Origin: Burkholderiales bacterium
Lineage (GTDB): Bacteria; Pseudomonadota; Gammaproteobacteria; Burkholderiales; Burkholderiaceae_C
Assembly (NCBI GenBank): GCA_003963005.1
Contig: RXJW01000133.1
Coordinates: 1-38,116, forward strand
DNA length: 38,116 bases
Reading direction: 5' to 3'
Positions 23,909 to 36,504 of the stretch are shown piece after piece. The position numbers and the translations under genes were made by a program. The notes beneath the pieces are model-generated. The model had not been told where the DNA came from. It made no database searches and saw nothing but the letters and a program-made list of their open reading frames with translations. How positions within the stretch are numbered: the first letter of the stretch is position 1; each line of letters starts with the position of its first letter.

Positions 23909-26900
23909 TCGATCAGTTCGCCGGGTTCCTCCGGTGCGTGGCCGACGGCGGCCACCACCGCCTCGATTGAACGGCTGCTGCTGAGCCCGAATCCACCCAC
24001 CACCCGCTGCCCGCCGGCGCCACGGCCTGACGCGGCGTGGACGCCGACCCAGGCGTCTCGACCGGAGCGTTTGGCCGCGTACAGACCCAGGTCGGCCAGG
24101 TTCACCACATGCTGCCAGCCGCGGTCCAGCGGTCGGTCCGGATCGAACGGCATGCTGGCGAAACCCACGGAGCAGCTCACGTCGATCTGCGCACCGTCCT
24201 CCAGCACGAAGGGCGTGCTGCCGATCACGGTGCGCATGCGCTCGGCGAGTTCCTCGGCGCGCTGGCGATCGGTGTCGCGCGCCACCGCGAGGAACTCCTC
24301 GCCGCCCCAGCGCACGAGGTAATCCGACTCGCGCAGCACCGACCGCAGGCGCGCACCGAACTGGACCAGCACGGCATCGCCGGCGGCGTGGCCGTGGCAG
24401 TCGTTGATGCGCTTGAAGCCGTCGATGTCGAGCAGCAGGAAGACGTTGTCGGTGTCCAGCGGCTGGCCGCCCGCGGCCAGGGTCTCCTGCGATCGCCGCA
24501 GACTGGCAGCCAGATCCTGCTCGATGTGCTCACTCAGGAAGCGCCGGTTGTGCAGGCCAGTGAGGGGGTCGGTGACACTGCTCAGGGCCAATTGCTCGGA
24601 TTTTTCTTCCAGCGCCTGGTGCAGCGCCTGCAGTTCCGCGGTGCGCTCCCTGACCTTCTGTTCAAGCGCCATTTGCCGATGCCGCAGCCATCGCGTCCGA
24701 CCCGTCACGGCGCCCAGCAGCACCAGCCCGAGGCCCACGGCGACCGCGCTGCGGAACCACCACGTCTGGTGCCAGGCAGGCAGGACCTGCACCGGCAACG
24801 CCAGGTCGTGCTCGCCCCATTGGCCGTCGCGGTTGGACGCCCGCAGGCGTAGCGTGTAGCGCCCGGGCGGCAGGTTCGTGTAAGCCACGAGCCGGTGCGC
24901 CGCATCGGCGGCCAGCCAGTCGCTGTCGAACCCTTCCAGCTTGTAGGCATACCGGTTGCGCTCCGGTGCGGAGAAGTCGCTGGATGAGAACTCCACCGCC
25001 AGGCTGTTGGCGTCGGCCGGCACGGTGAGCGCCGCCGCAGGCCCGGGCACGACCGGCATGGCACGCCCGCCCACCTGCACATCCACCAGCAGGACCCGCG
25101 GCGCGTAGCCCCAGGTCTGCAGACGCTCCGGCTGGACGACCGTCATGCCACCAGCGCCGCCGAACAGCAGTTCGCCGCGCTCGGTGCGCGCCGCCGAGCC
25201 GGTCCAGTAAGTTGGGAAGACCACCCCTTCCGCCCGACGCAGCGCACGGGCCGTCAACTGACGGGGATCGATGCGCGCCAGACCGTCATCGGTGCTGGCC
25301 CAGACATGCCCCTGAAAGTCCTGCAGCAAGGCGTTCACGGTCGCATCCGGCAGGCCCTGCCCGGTGCCGATGCGTTGCACCGCCCCGCCCTCGCCCGAGG
25401 CCGGCAGCACGTCGATGCCGCCGCCGAAGGTCCCGACCCACAGCCGACCTTGCGCATCCGTCATGAGCGAGGTGACGAAGCCTGCCGAGAGCCCCCGGGC
25501 CGAACCGGGCGCTGCCGGGTACTGCACGACGGTTAGGCTGACCGGGTCGACGCGGTTGAGCCCGTTGCGCGTCCCGATCCAAAGCTCACCCCCCCCTCCG
25601 CGCAGCATCACCATGATGCGTTGGTCGGTCAGGCCCGGGGCTGCCAGCGTGACCCGCGTGCTGCGCCCGCTGCCCAGATCGAGGCGCCACAGGCCATCGA
25701 ACTGGCCGCCGATCCAGAGCGTGTCGCCGTCGACGAGCAGCGCCCAGGTCGAGGCGGCCGCGTCACGCCCCGCCAGTCGCACCCGGCTGACCCGCTGGCC
25801 TGCGGCATCGGCGCGGTACAGCCCGCGCTTGGTCGCGATGAACACGCTGCCGTCGTCGACCCGCGCCATGCCCAGCACGATGTCGGGCGGCAGCGCGGAC
25901 TCCGGCCGGCTCGGGTCCGGGCGCAGGCCGCTCACGCGGGCACCGGTCGCGTCCAGGATGTCGACACCGCTCTTGTGGGTGGCCAGCCAGAGGCGCCCGT
26001 CGGGCATCGGCAGGATCCAGCTGATCTCGGTGCTGATGAAGCGCGAATCGAGCGCTGCGGCGATGTCGGTGCTGGCGCCGAGCCGGGTCAGCACCCCGCC
26101 CTGGCGCGGGTCGTAGCGGCTCAGCCCGCGGTTGGACGCCACCCACACCAGGCCCGCCCGATCCCGGTAGAGCGAGCGCAGCGCGTTGTCAGCCAGGCTG
26201 ACCGGCCAGGCCGGCACGTGCCGGATGCGGCGGGTCTCGCGGCGCAGCGTATCGACCGCCACCCCGCCCTGCCCCAGCGTGGCCACCCACATCTCGCCGG
26301 GCTGCACTTCCAGCAGGCTGGAGATCTGGTTGTTCAGCAGCAGATCGTCCTTTTCGGCGACGCCGCTCTCGCGCAACTCCTCGGCAACGGCGTCGCCCTC
26401 GTTGCCGAGCACGAAGACCCCCTCGTGCAAGGTGCCGACCCAGATCTGGCCGCGGCTGTCCTGCGCCAAGGCTTGCGGCTGCAAGGTCCGCCCGGGCACC
26501 AGCAGCACCGGCTGGAGCGCGGCGCCAGGCCCGGCACGGCGGAACAGGCCGGCCTGGGTGCCGAGCCAGAGCTGGCCCCGCCGATCGCGCAGCACGGCCC
26601 AGACCTGCGGCCCTGCCGCCTCGGCCCAGCCGCCTGGCGCGCTGGCCCGCTCGATGCGGCCGCTGGCCGGGTCCAGATGATCCAGCCCGCCGTCCGTCAC
26701 CACCCACAGGCCACCGGCACCGTCATCGACGATCTGGCGCACGCTGACATGGCTCAGGCCGGTAGCGCCGCCCACCGGCACCGGCACGAAGCGGTCCGTG
26801 GCGGCGTCATGCCACAAGAGCCCGGCGGCGCTCGTCCCGACCCAGAGCCGGCCGGTGCTGTCGCCATGCAGGGACTGCACGTAGTTGTCCGGCAGCGCGC

Positions 26901-27231
26901 CCGGCCGCTGCGGATCGGCCTTGTAGACCCTGAACCGGTAGCCGTCCCAGCGCGCCAGGCCGCCGAGGGTGCCCACCCACAGGAAGCCTTGGCCGTCCTC
27001 CGCCATGGCCGTGGCAATCGCCGTGGGCAGGCCCTGCGGCTGACCGAGGTGCTGGAAGGTGATGTCCGCAAGACTCGACCAGCGCCTCTCGGCCGCGCCG
27101 GACACCGCCGCCAGCCCTGCCAGGGCCACGCCCAGCACGAGGTGCCGACACCACGAAAGCCACAGTCCGGACGTGCTCACAAGCAAGGCAGGCAATCTGG
27201 GAGGGCGGGCACCACGGCCCGGGGCCTTCAT
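23899..27231 (-). CDS. Beta-propeller sensor with diguanylate cyclase domain
   Basis: The 1110-residue product is a one-component c-di-GMP synthase. An N-terminal hydrophobic export segment (about residues 28-46) leads into a periplasmic region with about 13 propeller blades of the Reg_prop type, each marked by LWVGT-like motifs, enough for two seven-bladed propellers. A Y_Y_Y domain follows (about 735-800, with YKLEGFDSDW around 772). One membrane helix is at about 827-845, then a coiled-coil (LEQKVRERTAELQALHQ), then GGDEF. The catalytic loop is GGEEF at 976-980, DIDGFK and LTGLHNRR are intact, and the inhibitory RxxD site is RESD at 967-970. It should be an active, feedback-inhibited enzyme. 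The ligand sensed is unknown; related propellers in Bacteroidetes sense polysaccharide fragments. Its C-terminal 60 residues are unrelated to known domains. Confidence 0.9.
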   Translation of the reverse strand: MKAPGRGARPPRLPALLVSTSGLWLSWCRHLVLGVALAGLAAVSGAAERRWSSLADITFQHLGQPQGLPTAIATAMAEDGQGFLWVGTLGGLARWDGYRFRVYKADPQRPGALPDNYVQSLHGDSTGRLWVGTSAAGLLWHDAATDRFVPVPVGGATGLSHVSVRQIVDDGAGGLWVVTDGGLDHLDPASGRIERASAPGGWAEAAGPQVWAVLRDRRGQLWLGTQAGLFRRAGPGAALQPVLLVPGRTLQPQALAQDSRGQIWVGTLHEGVFVLGNEGDAVAEELRESGVAEKDDLLLNNQISSLLEVQPGEMWVATLGQGGVAVDTLRRETRRIRHVPAWPVSLADNALRSLYRDRAGLVWVASNRGLSRYDPRQGGVLTRLGASTDIAAALDSRFISTEISWILPMPDGRLWLATHKSGVDILDATGARVSGLRPDPSRPESALPPDIVLGMARVDDGSVFIATKRGLYRADAAGQRVSRVRLAGRDAAASTWALLVDGDTLWIGGQFDGLWRLDLGSGRSTRVTLAAPGLTDQRIMVMLRGGGGELWIGTRNGLNRVDPVSLTVVQYPAAPGSARGLSAGFVTSLMTDAQGRLWVGTFGGGIDVLPASGEGGAVQRIGTGQGLPDATVNALLQDFQGHVWASTDDGLARIDPRQLTARALRRAEGVVFPTYWTGSAARTERGELLFGGAGGMTVVQPERLQTWGYAPRVLLVDVQVGGRAMPVVPGPAAALTVPADANSLAVEFSSSDFSAPERNRYAYKLEGFDSDWLAADAAHRLVAYTNLPPGRYTLRLRASNRDGQWGEHDLALPVQVLPAWHQTWWFRSAVAVGLGLVLLGAVTGRTRWLRHRQMALEQKVRERTAELQALHQALEEKSEQLALSSVTDPLTGLHNRRFLSEHIEQDLAASLRRSQETLAAGGQPLDTDNVFLLLDIDGFKRINDCHGHAAGDAVLVQFGARLRSVLRESDYLVRWGGEEFLAVARDTDRQRAEELAERMRTVIGSTPFVLEDGAQIDVSCSVGFASMPFDPDRPLDRGWQHVVNLADLGLYAAKRSGRDAWVGVHAASGRGAGGQRVVGGFGLSSSRSIEAVVAAVGHAPEEPGELIDQP

Positions 27232-27268
27232 TCTGAGGCCGTCGGCGGGCGCGCTGGGCGCCGATATT

Positions 27269-28045
27269 TCACTTCACGAGGCGGCTGATCTCCGCAGCGT
27301 CGAAGGCTTCGTCGCGCTGGGCATCCGGCGGCACGCAGTCCCCGACCGGCCGCCCCAGTTCGGCCGACAGCTTGCAGACCGCGCTCCAGAGCAGCGCGAT
27401 CTGGCGATCCTGTGTCGAGGCGCTGTCGATCAGCCCCCGCAGGGCCAGGGCCACCGGGTCATCGCCCTGCGTGACCCCGTAGGCCGAAAAGCCCATGCGG
27501 GCGGCGGCTTCCTCACGCGCCTGGTCGCTCGCGGCCTCGATGATGCGCGCCGGATTGCCCACGGCCGTGGCGCCGGCAGGCACCGGCTTGGTCACGACCG
27601 CTCCGGAGCCGATGCGCGCGCCGGCTCCCACCGTGAACCCGCCCAGCACCGAGGCATTGGCCCCGACGATGACCCCCGGGCCCAAGGTCGGATGACGCTT
27701 GGCGCCCTTCACGAGCGAGGTGCCGCCGAGCGTCACGCCCTGGTAGAGGGTGCAACCCTCGCCGATCTCGGCCATCTCGCCGATGACGATGCCCATGCCG
27801 TGGTCGATGAACACCTTGCGGCCGATGCGGGCGCCAGGATGAATCTCGATGCCCGTCAGGAAGCGGCTCCAGTGCGACACCCAGCGCGCCAGCCACTTGA
27901 AGCCGTGGCGCCACAGCCAGTGGGCGCGACGGTGAAGCATCAGCGCATGCAGACCCGGGTAACAGGTCAGCACCTCCCACGTCGACCTGGCGGCCGGGTC
28001 GCGTTCGAGGATGAGGGCGACGTCTTCGCGCAGGCGCTGGAACAT
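27269..28045 (-). CDS. cysE: Serine O-acetyltransferase
   Basis: CysE makes O-acetylserine from serine and acetyl-CoA, the first step of cysteine synthesis. The 258-residue product has a short helical N-terminal part ([16 protein letters not shown]) and a left-handed beta-helix with hexapeptide repeats: [19 protein letters not shown], then [18 protein letters not shown] and [16 protein letters not shown]. The catalytic His lies in FIDHG. It lacks most of the long N-terminal domain of E. coli CysE and so is the short form. A helical C-terminal extension of about 80 residues follows the beta-helix. The ATG at 28045 fits the family; upstream open sequence is not needed. A TACACT hexamer about 27 bases before the ATG on the minus strand may be its -10. 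Confidence 0.92.
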   Translation of the reverse strand: MFQRLREDVALILERDPAARSTWEVLTCYPGLHALMLHRRAHWLWRHGFKWLARWVSHWSRFLTGIEIHPGARIGRKVFIDHGMGIVIGEMAEIGEGCTLYQGVTLGGTSLVKGAKRHPTLGPGVIVGANASVLGGFTVGAGARIGSGAVVTKPVPAGATAVGNPARIIEAASDQAREEAAARMGFSAYGVTQGDDPVALALRGLIDSASTQDRQIALLWSAVCKLSAELGRPVGDCVPPDAQRDEAFDAAEISRLVK

Positions 28046-28085
28046 GGGCTGTCCCGAGTAGAAAGGCGCGCCAGTGTAGGAGGCG

Positions 28086-28823
28086 CTAGTTTGAGCCTGC
28101 TGCCGGTGCGGTCTTCTGCATCTGGCGGGCAATGCCGCGCAGGATGTGGACTTCCTCGGCCGTGAGGTCCGCCCGGTTGAAGAGCTGGTTCAGGCGCGGC
28201 ATCAGCTTCCTGGGTGCGGCGGGGTCCAGGTAGCCGATGTCGATCAGCGCCGCCTGCAGGTGGTCGAGCAGGCCTTGCACCGCCTGCGCATCGGCGCGCT
28301 GCGGGTCCGGGGTGCGGGCCTGCACTGCAAAGCCCCCCAGGGCCTGGCGCAGTTCGTAGGCGAGCAGCTGGACCGCCTGGGAGAGGTTGAGCGAGCCGTA
28401 GGCTGGGTGCGTCGGGATGCTGAGCACGGCGTGGCAGCGGTAGACGTCCTCGTTGCTCATGCCGTAGCGCTCGGAGCCGAAAACCAGGGCCAGGCGCGGC
28501 GGCGCCTCACGGGCGGCGAGCTCTGCGAACAGCGGCCGGGGCTCGTGCGTGGGTGGGCCGAAGTCCCGCGGCGTCATGGCGGTGGCGCAGACGTAGTCCA
28601 CACCGTCGAGGGCCTCGGCCAGCGTCGGCACGACGCGGGCCCGGGCCAGGATGTCCGCCGCGCCGCTGGCCATGGCGATGGCCTCCTCGTGGCAGAGCAC
28701 GTCGGCAAAGCGCGGCGCGACCAGCACCAGGTCGCCGAAGCCCATCACCTTCATCGCGCGGGCCGTTGCGCCGACGTTGCCGGCGTGGCTGGTGTTGATG
28801 AGGATGAAGCGTGTGGATTCCAC
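28086..28823 (-). CDS. trmJ: tRNA (cytidine/uridine-2'-O)-methyltransferase TrmJ
   Basis: TrmJ methylates the ribose at position 32 of certain tRNAs using S-adenosylmethionine. The 245-residue product matches E. coli TrmJ in length. It has the SPOUT fold: [19 protein letters not shown] at residues 7-25, [20 protein letters not shown] in the middle, and the knotted C-terminal [16 protein letters not shown] that binds SAM. A C-terminal helical extension contains [17 protein letters not shown], typical of TrmJ dimers. It lies upstream of cysE by 40 bases on the same strand and diverges from suhB; the trmJ-suhB divergent pair is a recurring proteobacterial arrangement. Confidence 0.93.
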   Translation of the reverse strand: MESTRFILINTSHAGNVGATARAMKVMGFGDLVLVAPRFADVLCHEEAIAMASGAADILARARVVPTLAEALDGVDYVCATAMTPRDFGPPTHEPRPLFAELAAREAPPRLALVFGSERYGMSNEDVYRCHAVLSIPTHPAYGSLNLSQAVQLLAYELRQALGGFAVQARTPDPQRADAQAVQGLLDHLQAALIDIGYLDPAAPRKLMPRLNQLFNRADLTAEEVHILRGIARQMQKTAPAAGSN

Positions 28824-28845
28824 GGGTTTGTACGGAGTCTGCGGC

Positions 28846-28851
28846 TAGAAT
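28846..28851 (+). promoter_or_regulatory. Possible -10 element of suhB
   Basis: TAGAAT in a GC-rich gap between the divergent trmJ and suhB genes looks like a sigma-70 -10 box. No good -35 is seen at the right distance, so the call is weak. It would give a leader of about 70 bases. Confidence 0.3.
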
Positions 28852-28930
28852 CGCGCGATTATCCGGGGCTGGCCCTGCCGCCCCGTCGCTCTTTCCCCCT
28901 GTCAGCCCCTTCTTTCCAGCGAGTGCCTGC

Positions 28931-29866
28931 ATGCAGCAAACGTCTCTCCATCCCATGCTCAATGTCGCCATCAAGGCGGCGCGTGCGGCCGGCGCCATCA
29001 TCAACCGCGCCTCGCTGGACCTCGAAGCTCTTCGCATCAACACCAAGAGCCCGAACGACTTCGTCACCGAAGTCGACCACGCCGCAGAAGGGGTGATCAT
29101 CGAGACGCTGCTGGGCGCCTACCCGGACCACGGCATCCTCGCTGAAGAGTCGGGCCGCACCCACGGCGCCAAGCATTCCGAATACGTCTGGATCATCGAT
29201 CCGCTGGACGGCACCACCAACTTCATCCACGGCCTGCCGGTATACTGCGTGTCCATCGCGCTGGCCCACCGCGGCGTCGTGCAGCAGGCCGTCGTCTACG
29301 ACCCGACCCGCAACGACCTCTTCTACGCCACCAAGGGCCGCGGCGCCTTCCTGAACGACCGCCGCCTGCGCGTGTCCAAGCGCACCCGCATGAGCGACGC
29401 CCTGATCGGCACCGGCTTCCCCTTCCGCCGGGGCGACAACTTCAAGCGCTACGTGAAGATGTTCGAGGAAGTCATGCAGCACTGCGCCGGCCTGCGCCGC
29501 CCGGGCGCCGCCGCACTGGACCTCTGCTACGTGGCCGCGGGCTATTACGACGCCTTCTTCGAGACCGGCCTGCAGCCCTGGGACGTGGCCGCCGGCTCGC
29601 TGATCGTGACCGAGGCGGGCGGCCTGGTGGGCAACTTCACCGGCGAGGCCGACTTCCTGCACCAGCGCGAAGTCGTCGCCGGCACGCCGCGCATCTACGC
29701 GCCGCTGGTGACCATGCTGTCGCCCTACACCCGCGTCATCAAGGAAGAAGACGTCGCCACACCCGCCGCCGCGCCGGCCACCGAAGCCGCCGCCGCGCCG
29801 GCCGCTCCGAAGAAGCGCGCCCCGGTGCGCATCAAGAAGGACGAAGGCGGCGAAGCCCCGGTCTGA
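28931..29866 (+). CDS. suhB: Inositol-1-monophosphatase family protein SuhB
   Basis: SuhB dephosphorylates inositol-1-phosphate in vitro and in E. coli is a partner of NusA in the rRNA transcription antitermination complex. The 311-residue product starts [20 protein letters not shown], very like E. coli. It has the metal-site motifs [25 protein letters not shown] and [16 protein letters not shown]. All catalytic residues look intact. The ATG at 28931 or the one at 28955 could be the start. The protein is about 45 residues longer than the E. coli one, because of a C-terminal tail that is rich in Ala/Pro and ends in a basic stretch ([18 protein letters not shown]). A strong terminator follows. 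Confidence 0.93.
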   Translation: MQQTSLHPMLNVAIKAARAAGAIINRASLDLEALRINTKSPNDFVTEVDHAAEGVIIETLLGAYPDHGILAEESGRTHGAKHSEYVWIIDPLDGTTNFIHGLPVYCVSIALAHRGVVQQAVVYDPTRNDLFYATKGRGAFLNDRRLRVSKRTRMSDALIGTGFPFRRGDNFKRYVKMFEEVMQHCAGLRRPGAAALDLCYVAAGYYDAFFETGLQPWDVAAGSLIVTEAGGLVGNFTGEADFLHQREVVAGTPRIYAPLVTMLSPYTRVIKEEDVATPAAAPATEAAAAPAAPKKRAPVRIKKDEGGEAPV

Positions 29867-29894
29867 CACCCGAGCGCCCGTCGTCGATCGATCG

Positions 29895-29922
29895 AGAAAG
29901 CCCTCCTTGCGAGGGCTTTTCT
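29895..29922 (+). terminator. Intrinsic terminator of suhB
   Basis: AAAGCCCTC pairs with GAGGGCTTT in a 9-base stem with a 5-base loop, preceded by AG and followed by TCT. The A-tract/T-tract flanks suggest it can work in both directions. It lies about 30 bases after the suhB stop. Confidence 0.85.
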
Positions 29923-30099
29923 GCGTCTGGGCCGTGATGAATGTCGCAGCGGGCTGACCTACGGGCTAACCCGAAGATCGCGTCGTGACATCTGCACGGC
30001 TCCACCCCTTATCCACGGGGGGAAGGCCAGACAGAATCCGCCTTGCACCGCGATCACAAGTCGCCGTTTTCACCACGTCAACCCGCTCGAAAGATCCAG

Positions 30100-30414
30100 A
30101 TGTTCGTTCGCTCCGCTGTCGCCCTCGCCCTCGTCGCCGTTGCTTCGCTGGCTCATGCTGATGCCAAGGTCCTGAAGAAGGTTGCCCCTGAGTACCCCGG
30201 CGAAGCCGTCAAGAAGAACATCACGTCGGGCAGCGTCCGCGCCAAGATCGCCATCGCCGGTGACGGCAAGGTTTCTTCCGTCGAAGTCGTGGAAGCCGAA
30301 CCCAAGCGCATCTTCGACCGCGCCGCCACCGAAGCCCTGAGCCAGTGGAAGTTCGAAGGCACCGGCGCCCCCCAGACCCACGAAGTCAAGCTGGTCTTCA
30401 AGGCTGAAGACTGA
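30100..30414 (+). CDS. Secreted TonB C-terminal-domain-like protein
   Basis: The 104-residue product has a signal peptide (about residues 1-20, FVRSAVALALVAVASLAHA) followed directly by one small domain that resembles the TonB C-terminal fold. Matching segments are VAPEYPGEAVKKNITSGSV, KIAIAGDGKVSSVEVVEAEP and FDRAATEALSQWKF. True TonB has a retained N-terminal membrane anchor and a long Pro-rich linker; both are absent, so energy coupling to ExbB/ExbD is unlikely. The ATG at 30100 is chosen because it starts the signal peptide; a TTG at 30043 would add a polar stretch before it. The 177-base gap upstream (29923-30099) holds a weak TTATCC/CAGAAT promoter candidate (30009/30032). A terminator follows. 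Confidence 0.75.
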   Translation: MFVRSAVALALVAVASLAHADAKVLKKVAPEYPGEAVKKNITSGSVRAKIAIAGDGKVSSVEVVEAEPKRIFDRAATEALSQWKFEGTGAPQTHEVKLVFKAED

Positions 30415-30449
30415 TCTCCGCGCGGCGCCACGCCGCGCCGATGCCGACG

Positions 30450-30479
30450 AAAGGCCCGCCTCGCGGGCCTTTTGCTTTT
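30450..30479 (+). terminator. Intrinsic terminator after the TonB-like gene
   Basis: AAAGGCCCGC (30450-30459) pairs perfectly with GCGGGCCTTT (30463-30472) around a CTC loop, followed by TGCTTTTG. A second GC-rich stem (30420-30427 with 30431-30438) lies just upstream. The mutS gene begins shortly after it. Confidence 0.85.
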
Positions 30480-30504
30480 GGCGCGCCAGATAATGCGCGC
30501 CCCG

Positions 30505-33072
30505 ATGAAAGACGCTGCCGCTCCCGACCTCGCCGCCCACACGCCCATGATGGCCCAGTACTTGGGTCTGAAGGCCGACTTCCCGGACACGCTCCTGCTG
30601 TACCGGATGGGCGACTTCTACGAGGTGTTCTACGACGACGCCCGCAAGTGCCATGCGCTGCTGGACATCACGCTGACCCAGCGTGGCCAGAGCGCCGGCC
30701 AGCCGGTCGTGATGGCGGGCGTGCCGGTGCATGCGCTGGAGAGCTACCTCGCCAAGCTGATCAAGCTCGGCGAGGCGGTCGCGATTGCCGAACAGGTCGG
30801 CGAGGTGGGTGCCGGCAAGGGGCCGGTCGAGCGCAAGGTCGTGCGGGTCGTCACGCCGGGCACGATCACCGACACCGAGTTGCTCGCGGACAAGCAGGAC
30901 GCCGTGCTGCTCAGCATCAGCGGCCACGGCCGCCGCCACGGGCTGGCCTGGCTGTCGCTCACGCAGGGCGAGATCGGCCTGGCGGAATGCAGCGATGTCG
31001 AGCTTCCCAGCTGGCTCGCGCGGCTGATGCCCGCCGAGATTCTGGTCGACCGCGAGCAGCAGCCGGCCGGCGTCATGCGGGCCCGATTCCCGGTCACGAA
31101 CCGCCCGAGCTGGCAGTTCGATGCGACGCTCGGCCAGCGCAAGCTCTGCGACCAGCTCGGCGTGACCAACCTGCAGGGCTTCAACGCGCACGAGCTGACG
31201 CTGGCCCATGCCGCGTCCAGCGCGCTGCTGGCGTTTGCCGAGCACACGCAAGGCCGCGCCCTCGCCCACGTGCGCTCGCTGCGGGTGCAGCGGGCCAGCG
31301 ACCTGCTCGACCTGCCACCCGCCACCCAGCGCAACCTCGAACTCACGCAGACGCTGCGCGGTGAATCGAGCCCGACGCTGTTTTCCCTGCTCGACACCTG
31401 CAAGTCCGGCATGGGCAGCCGCATGCTGCGCCACTGGCTGCTGCACCCCAAGCGCGACCGCCGCGAGGCCATCGCCCGGCACGCGGCCATCGCCGCACTG
31501 CAGGCCGAGGGCTTCGAGCGGCTGCGCGAAGCGTTGAAGTCGGTGAGCGACGTCGAGCGCATTGCCGCGCGCATCGCGTTGCGCCAGGTGCGCCCACGCG
31601 AGCTGACCGGCCTGCGTGCCACGCTGCAGGCGCTGCCGGCCCTGCGCGCGGCCACGCCCGCTGTGCTGCAGGACGCGGCGCTGCACCCGCCGGCTGACGT
31701 GCTGGAGCTGCTGGAGCGCGCCATCTCCGCCGAGCCTGCGCTGCTGCCGCGCGACGGCGGCGTCATCGCCGACGGCTTCGATGCCGAGCTGGACGAGCTG
31801 CGCGGCATCCAGCAGAACTGCGACGGCTTCCTGCTCGACCTCGAAACCCGCGAGCGCGCCCGCACCGGCATTGCCAACCTGCGGGTGCAGTTCAACCGGG
31901 TGCATGGCTTCTACATCGAGGTCACCCAGGGCCAGGTCGACAAGGTGCCGCTGGACTACCAGCGCCGCCAGACCCTGAAGAACGCCGAGCGCTACATCAC
32001 GCCCGAGCTGAAGGCCTTCGAGGACAAGGCCCTGTCCGCCCAGGAGCGCGCCCTGTCGCGGGAGAAGCTGCTGTACGAGCAGGTCATCGACGCGCTGATC
32101 ACGCGGCTGGAGCCGCTCACGGCGCTGGGCCGCACACTGGCCGGGCTCGATGCCCTGGCCGCACTGGCGGAACGGGCGGCGACGCTGGGCTGGTGCTGCC
32201 CGGAGTTCGTGCCCCACCCCTGCCTGGAGATCGAGGCCGGCCGGCACCCGGTCGTGCAGGCGCGCCTGGCCGAGACGGGCGGCGCGGAGTTCATGCCCAA
32301 CGATTGCCGGCTCGATGCCCGCACCCGCATGCTCGTCATCACCGGCCCGAACATGGGCGGCAAGAGCACCTTCATGCGGCAGGTGGCGCTGATCGCGCTG
32401 CTGGCCGCCATCGGCTCCTACGTGCCGGCCACGAGCTGCCGGCTCGGGCCGATGGATGCGATCCACACCCGCATCGGCGCCGCCGACGACCTCGCCAATG
32501 CGCAGTCCACCTTCATGCTGGAGATGACCGAGGGCGCGGCCATCCTGCACTCGGCGACCGAGCAGTCGCTGGTGCTGATGGACGAGATCGGCCGGGGCAC
32601 GTCCACCTTCGACGGCCTGGCGCTGGCCTCGGCCATCGCGACCCACCTGCACGACAAGACCCGCGCCTTCACGCTGTTCGCCACGCACTACTTCGAGCTG
32701 ACCGAGTTCCCGGCCAAGCACCCGATGGCGCAGAACTGGCACGTGTCGGCCGTGGAGAGCGGCGAGGACATCGTCTTCTTGCATGAGCTGCAGCCCGGCC
32801 CGGCCAGCCGCAGCTACGGCGTGCAGGTGGCCAAGCTGGCCGGGATGCCCGCGAGCCTGGTGCGCCAGGCACGCGCGACGCTGGAGGCGCTCGAAGCCCG
32901 CTCCAACGCGGCCGACGACCAGTTCGACTTGTTCGCCGCGCCGCCCGCACCGCCGCCCCTGCCCGAGCCGAGCGAGCTGCTGCAGGCGCTGGACCAGGTC
33001 GACCCCGACGCGCTGTCCCCGCGCGAGGCGCTGGAGGCGCTGTACAAGCTCAAGGCCCTGGCCAGGGGCTGA
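30505..33072 (+). CDS. mutS: DNA mismatch repair protein MutS
   Basis: MutS recognises mismatches and recruits MutL. The 855-residue product is standard length. The mismatch-recognition motif is F38-Y-E40 in RMGDFYEVF (E. coli F36/E38). The lever and clamp regions follow, with [10 protein letters not shown] and [12 protein letters not shown]. The ATPase has Walker [10 protein letters not shown] at 614-622, [10 protein letters not shown], and Walker [15 protein letters not shown], then [13 protein letters not shown]. The C-terminal tail ([17 protein letters not shown]) matches the tetramerisation helix. I used ATG 30505 since it fits the family; ATG 30493 is four codons earlier. A GATAAT hexamer (30489-30494) is only 10 bases before it and may be the -10 of a very short leader. 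mutL is not in the window. Confidence 0.97.
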   Translation: MKDAAAPDLAAHTPMMAQYLGLKADFPDTLLLYRMGDFYEVFYDDARKCHALLDITLTQRGQSAGQPVVMAGVPVHALESYLAKLIKLGEAVAIAEQVGEVGAGKGPVERKVVRVVTPGTITDTELLADKQDAVLLSISGHGRRHGLAWLSLTQGEIGLAECSDVELPSWLARLMPAEILVDREQQPAGVMRARFPVTNRPSWQFDATLGQRKLCDQLGVTNLQGFNAHELTLAHAASSALLAFAEHTQGRALAHVRSLRVQRASDLLDLPPATQRNLELTQTLRGESSPTLFSLLDTCKSGMGSRMLRHWLLHPKRDRREAIARHAAIAALQAEGFERLREALKSVSDVERIAARIALRQVRPRELTGLRATLQALPALRAATPAVLQDAALHPPADVLELLERAISAEPALLPRDGGVIADGFDAELDELRGIQQNCDGFLLDLETRERARTGIANLRVQFNRVHGFYIEVTQGQVDKVPLDYQRRQTLKNAERYITPELKAFEDKALSAQERALSREKLLYEQVIDALITRLEPLTALGRTLAGLDALAALAERAATLGWCCPEFVPHPCLEIEAGRHPVVQARLAETGGAEFMPNDCRLDARTRMLVITGPNMGGKSTFMRQVALIALLAAIGSYVPATSCRLGPMDAIHTRIGAADDLANAQSTFMLEMTEGAAILHSATEQSLVLMDEIGRGTSTFDGLALASAIATHLHDKTRAFTLFATHYFELTEFPAKHPMAQNWHVSAVESGEDIVFLHELQPGPASRSYGVQVAKLAGMPASLVRQARATLEALEARSNAADDQFDLFAAPPAPPPLPEPSELLQALDQVDPDALSPREALEALYKLKALARG

Positions 33073-33076
33073 GCGC

Positions 33077-35621
<2,545 letters not shown>

Positions 35622-35622
35622 C

Positions 35623-36480
35623 ATGGAACTCTGCGGCTACCCCGTCGGCCTCGACCGCCCCTTCTTCCTGATTGCCGGCACCTGCTCGATCGAGAGCCTG
35701 CAGATGTCGCTCGACGTCGCCGGCCTGCTCAAGGAAGCCTGCGGCGCGCTCGGCATCGCGCTGATCTTCAAAGGCTCGTTCGACAAGGCCAATCGGTCGT
35801 CCGGCACGTCCAAACGCGGTGTCGGCATGGACGCCGGCCTGAAGATCCTCGACGAGGTGCGCCGCCAGACCGGCCTGCCGGTGTTGACCGACGTGCACGA
35901 CACGAGCCAGGTCGCCGACGTGGCGGCCGTCGTGGACGTGCTGCAGACGCCGGCCTTCCTGTGCCGCCAGACCGACTTCATCCGTGCCGTCGCCCAGAGC
36001 GGCAAGCCGGTGAACATCAAGAAGGGCCAGTTCCTCGCGCCCTGGGACATGAAGAACGTCATCGACAAGGCCCGTGCCGCCGCGCGTGAAGTAGGCCTGA
36101 CCGAAGACCGCTTCCTGGCCTGCGAACGCGGCGTGAGCTTCGGCTACAACAACCTCGTGGCCGACATGACGAGCCTGGCCGAGATGCGCAACTCCGGCGC
36201 GCCGGTGGTGTTCGACGTGACCCACTCGGTGCAGAAGCCCGGCGGCCAGGGCACGACCAGCGGCGGCGCGCGCGAGATGGTGCCGGTGCTGGCCCGCGCC
36301 GGCGTGGGCGTGGGCGTGGCGGGGCTCTTCATGGAGACCCACCCCAACCCGGCCGAAGCCTTCAGCGACGGCCCGAACGCCGTACCGCTCAAGCACATGC
36401 GCACCCTGCTGGAGCAGCTCGTGGCGCTGGATCGCGTCGTCAAGCAGCAGCCGCTGCTGGAGAATGATTTCTCCTGCTGA
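35623..36480 (+). CDS. kdsA: 3-deoxy-8-phosphooctulonate synthase, class II (metal-dependent) type
   Basis: KdsA condenses PEP with arabinose-5-phosphate to give Kdo-8-phosphate for LPS inner core. The 285-residue product is the family length. Active-site landmarks are [31 protein letters not shown] and [15 protein letters not shown]. The metal-ligand Cys of the class II enzymes is present as C21 in AGTCSIES, where E. coli class I KdsA has Asn, so a divalent metal is probably needed. The ATG lies 1 base after pyrG's stop, which suggests translational coupling. The next gene is 24 bases on. Confidence 0.96.
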   Translation: MELCGYPVGLDRPFFLIAGTCSIESLQMSLDVAGLLKEACGALGIALIFKGSFDKANRSSGTSKRGVGMDAGLKILDEVRRQTGLPVLTDVHDTSQVADVAAVVDVLQTPAFLCRQTDFIRAVAQSGKPVNIKKGQFLAPWDMKNVIDKARAAAREVGLTEDRFLACERGVSFGYNNLVADMTSLAEMRNSGAPVVFDVTHSVQKPGGQGTTSGGAREMVPVLARAGVGVGVAGLFMETHPNPAEAFSDGPNAVPLKHMRTLLEQLVALDRVVKQQPLLENDFSC

Positions 36481-36504
36481 TCCCGTTCGATAGCCCGAGC
36501 CGCC

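Noticed and set aside
30009..30017. DnaA-box-like TTATCCACG
   Set aside because: It is a single site with a last-base mismatch, in a short gap without AT-rich DNA, other boxes or dnaA/dnaN nearby. It is not an origin.
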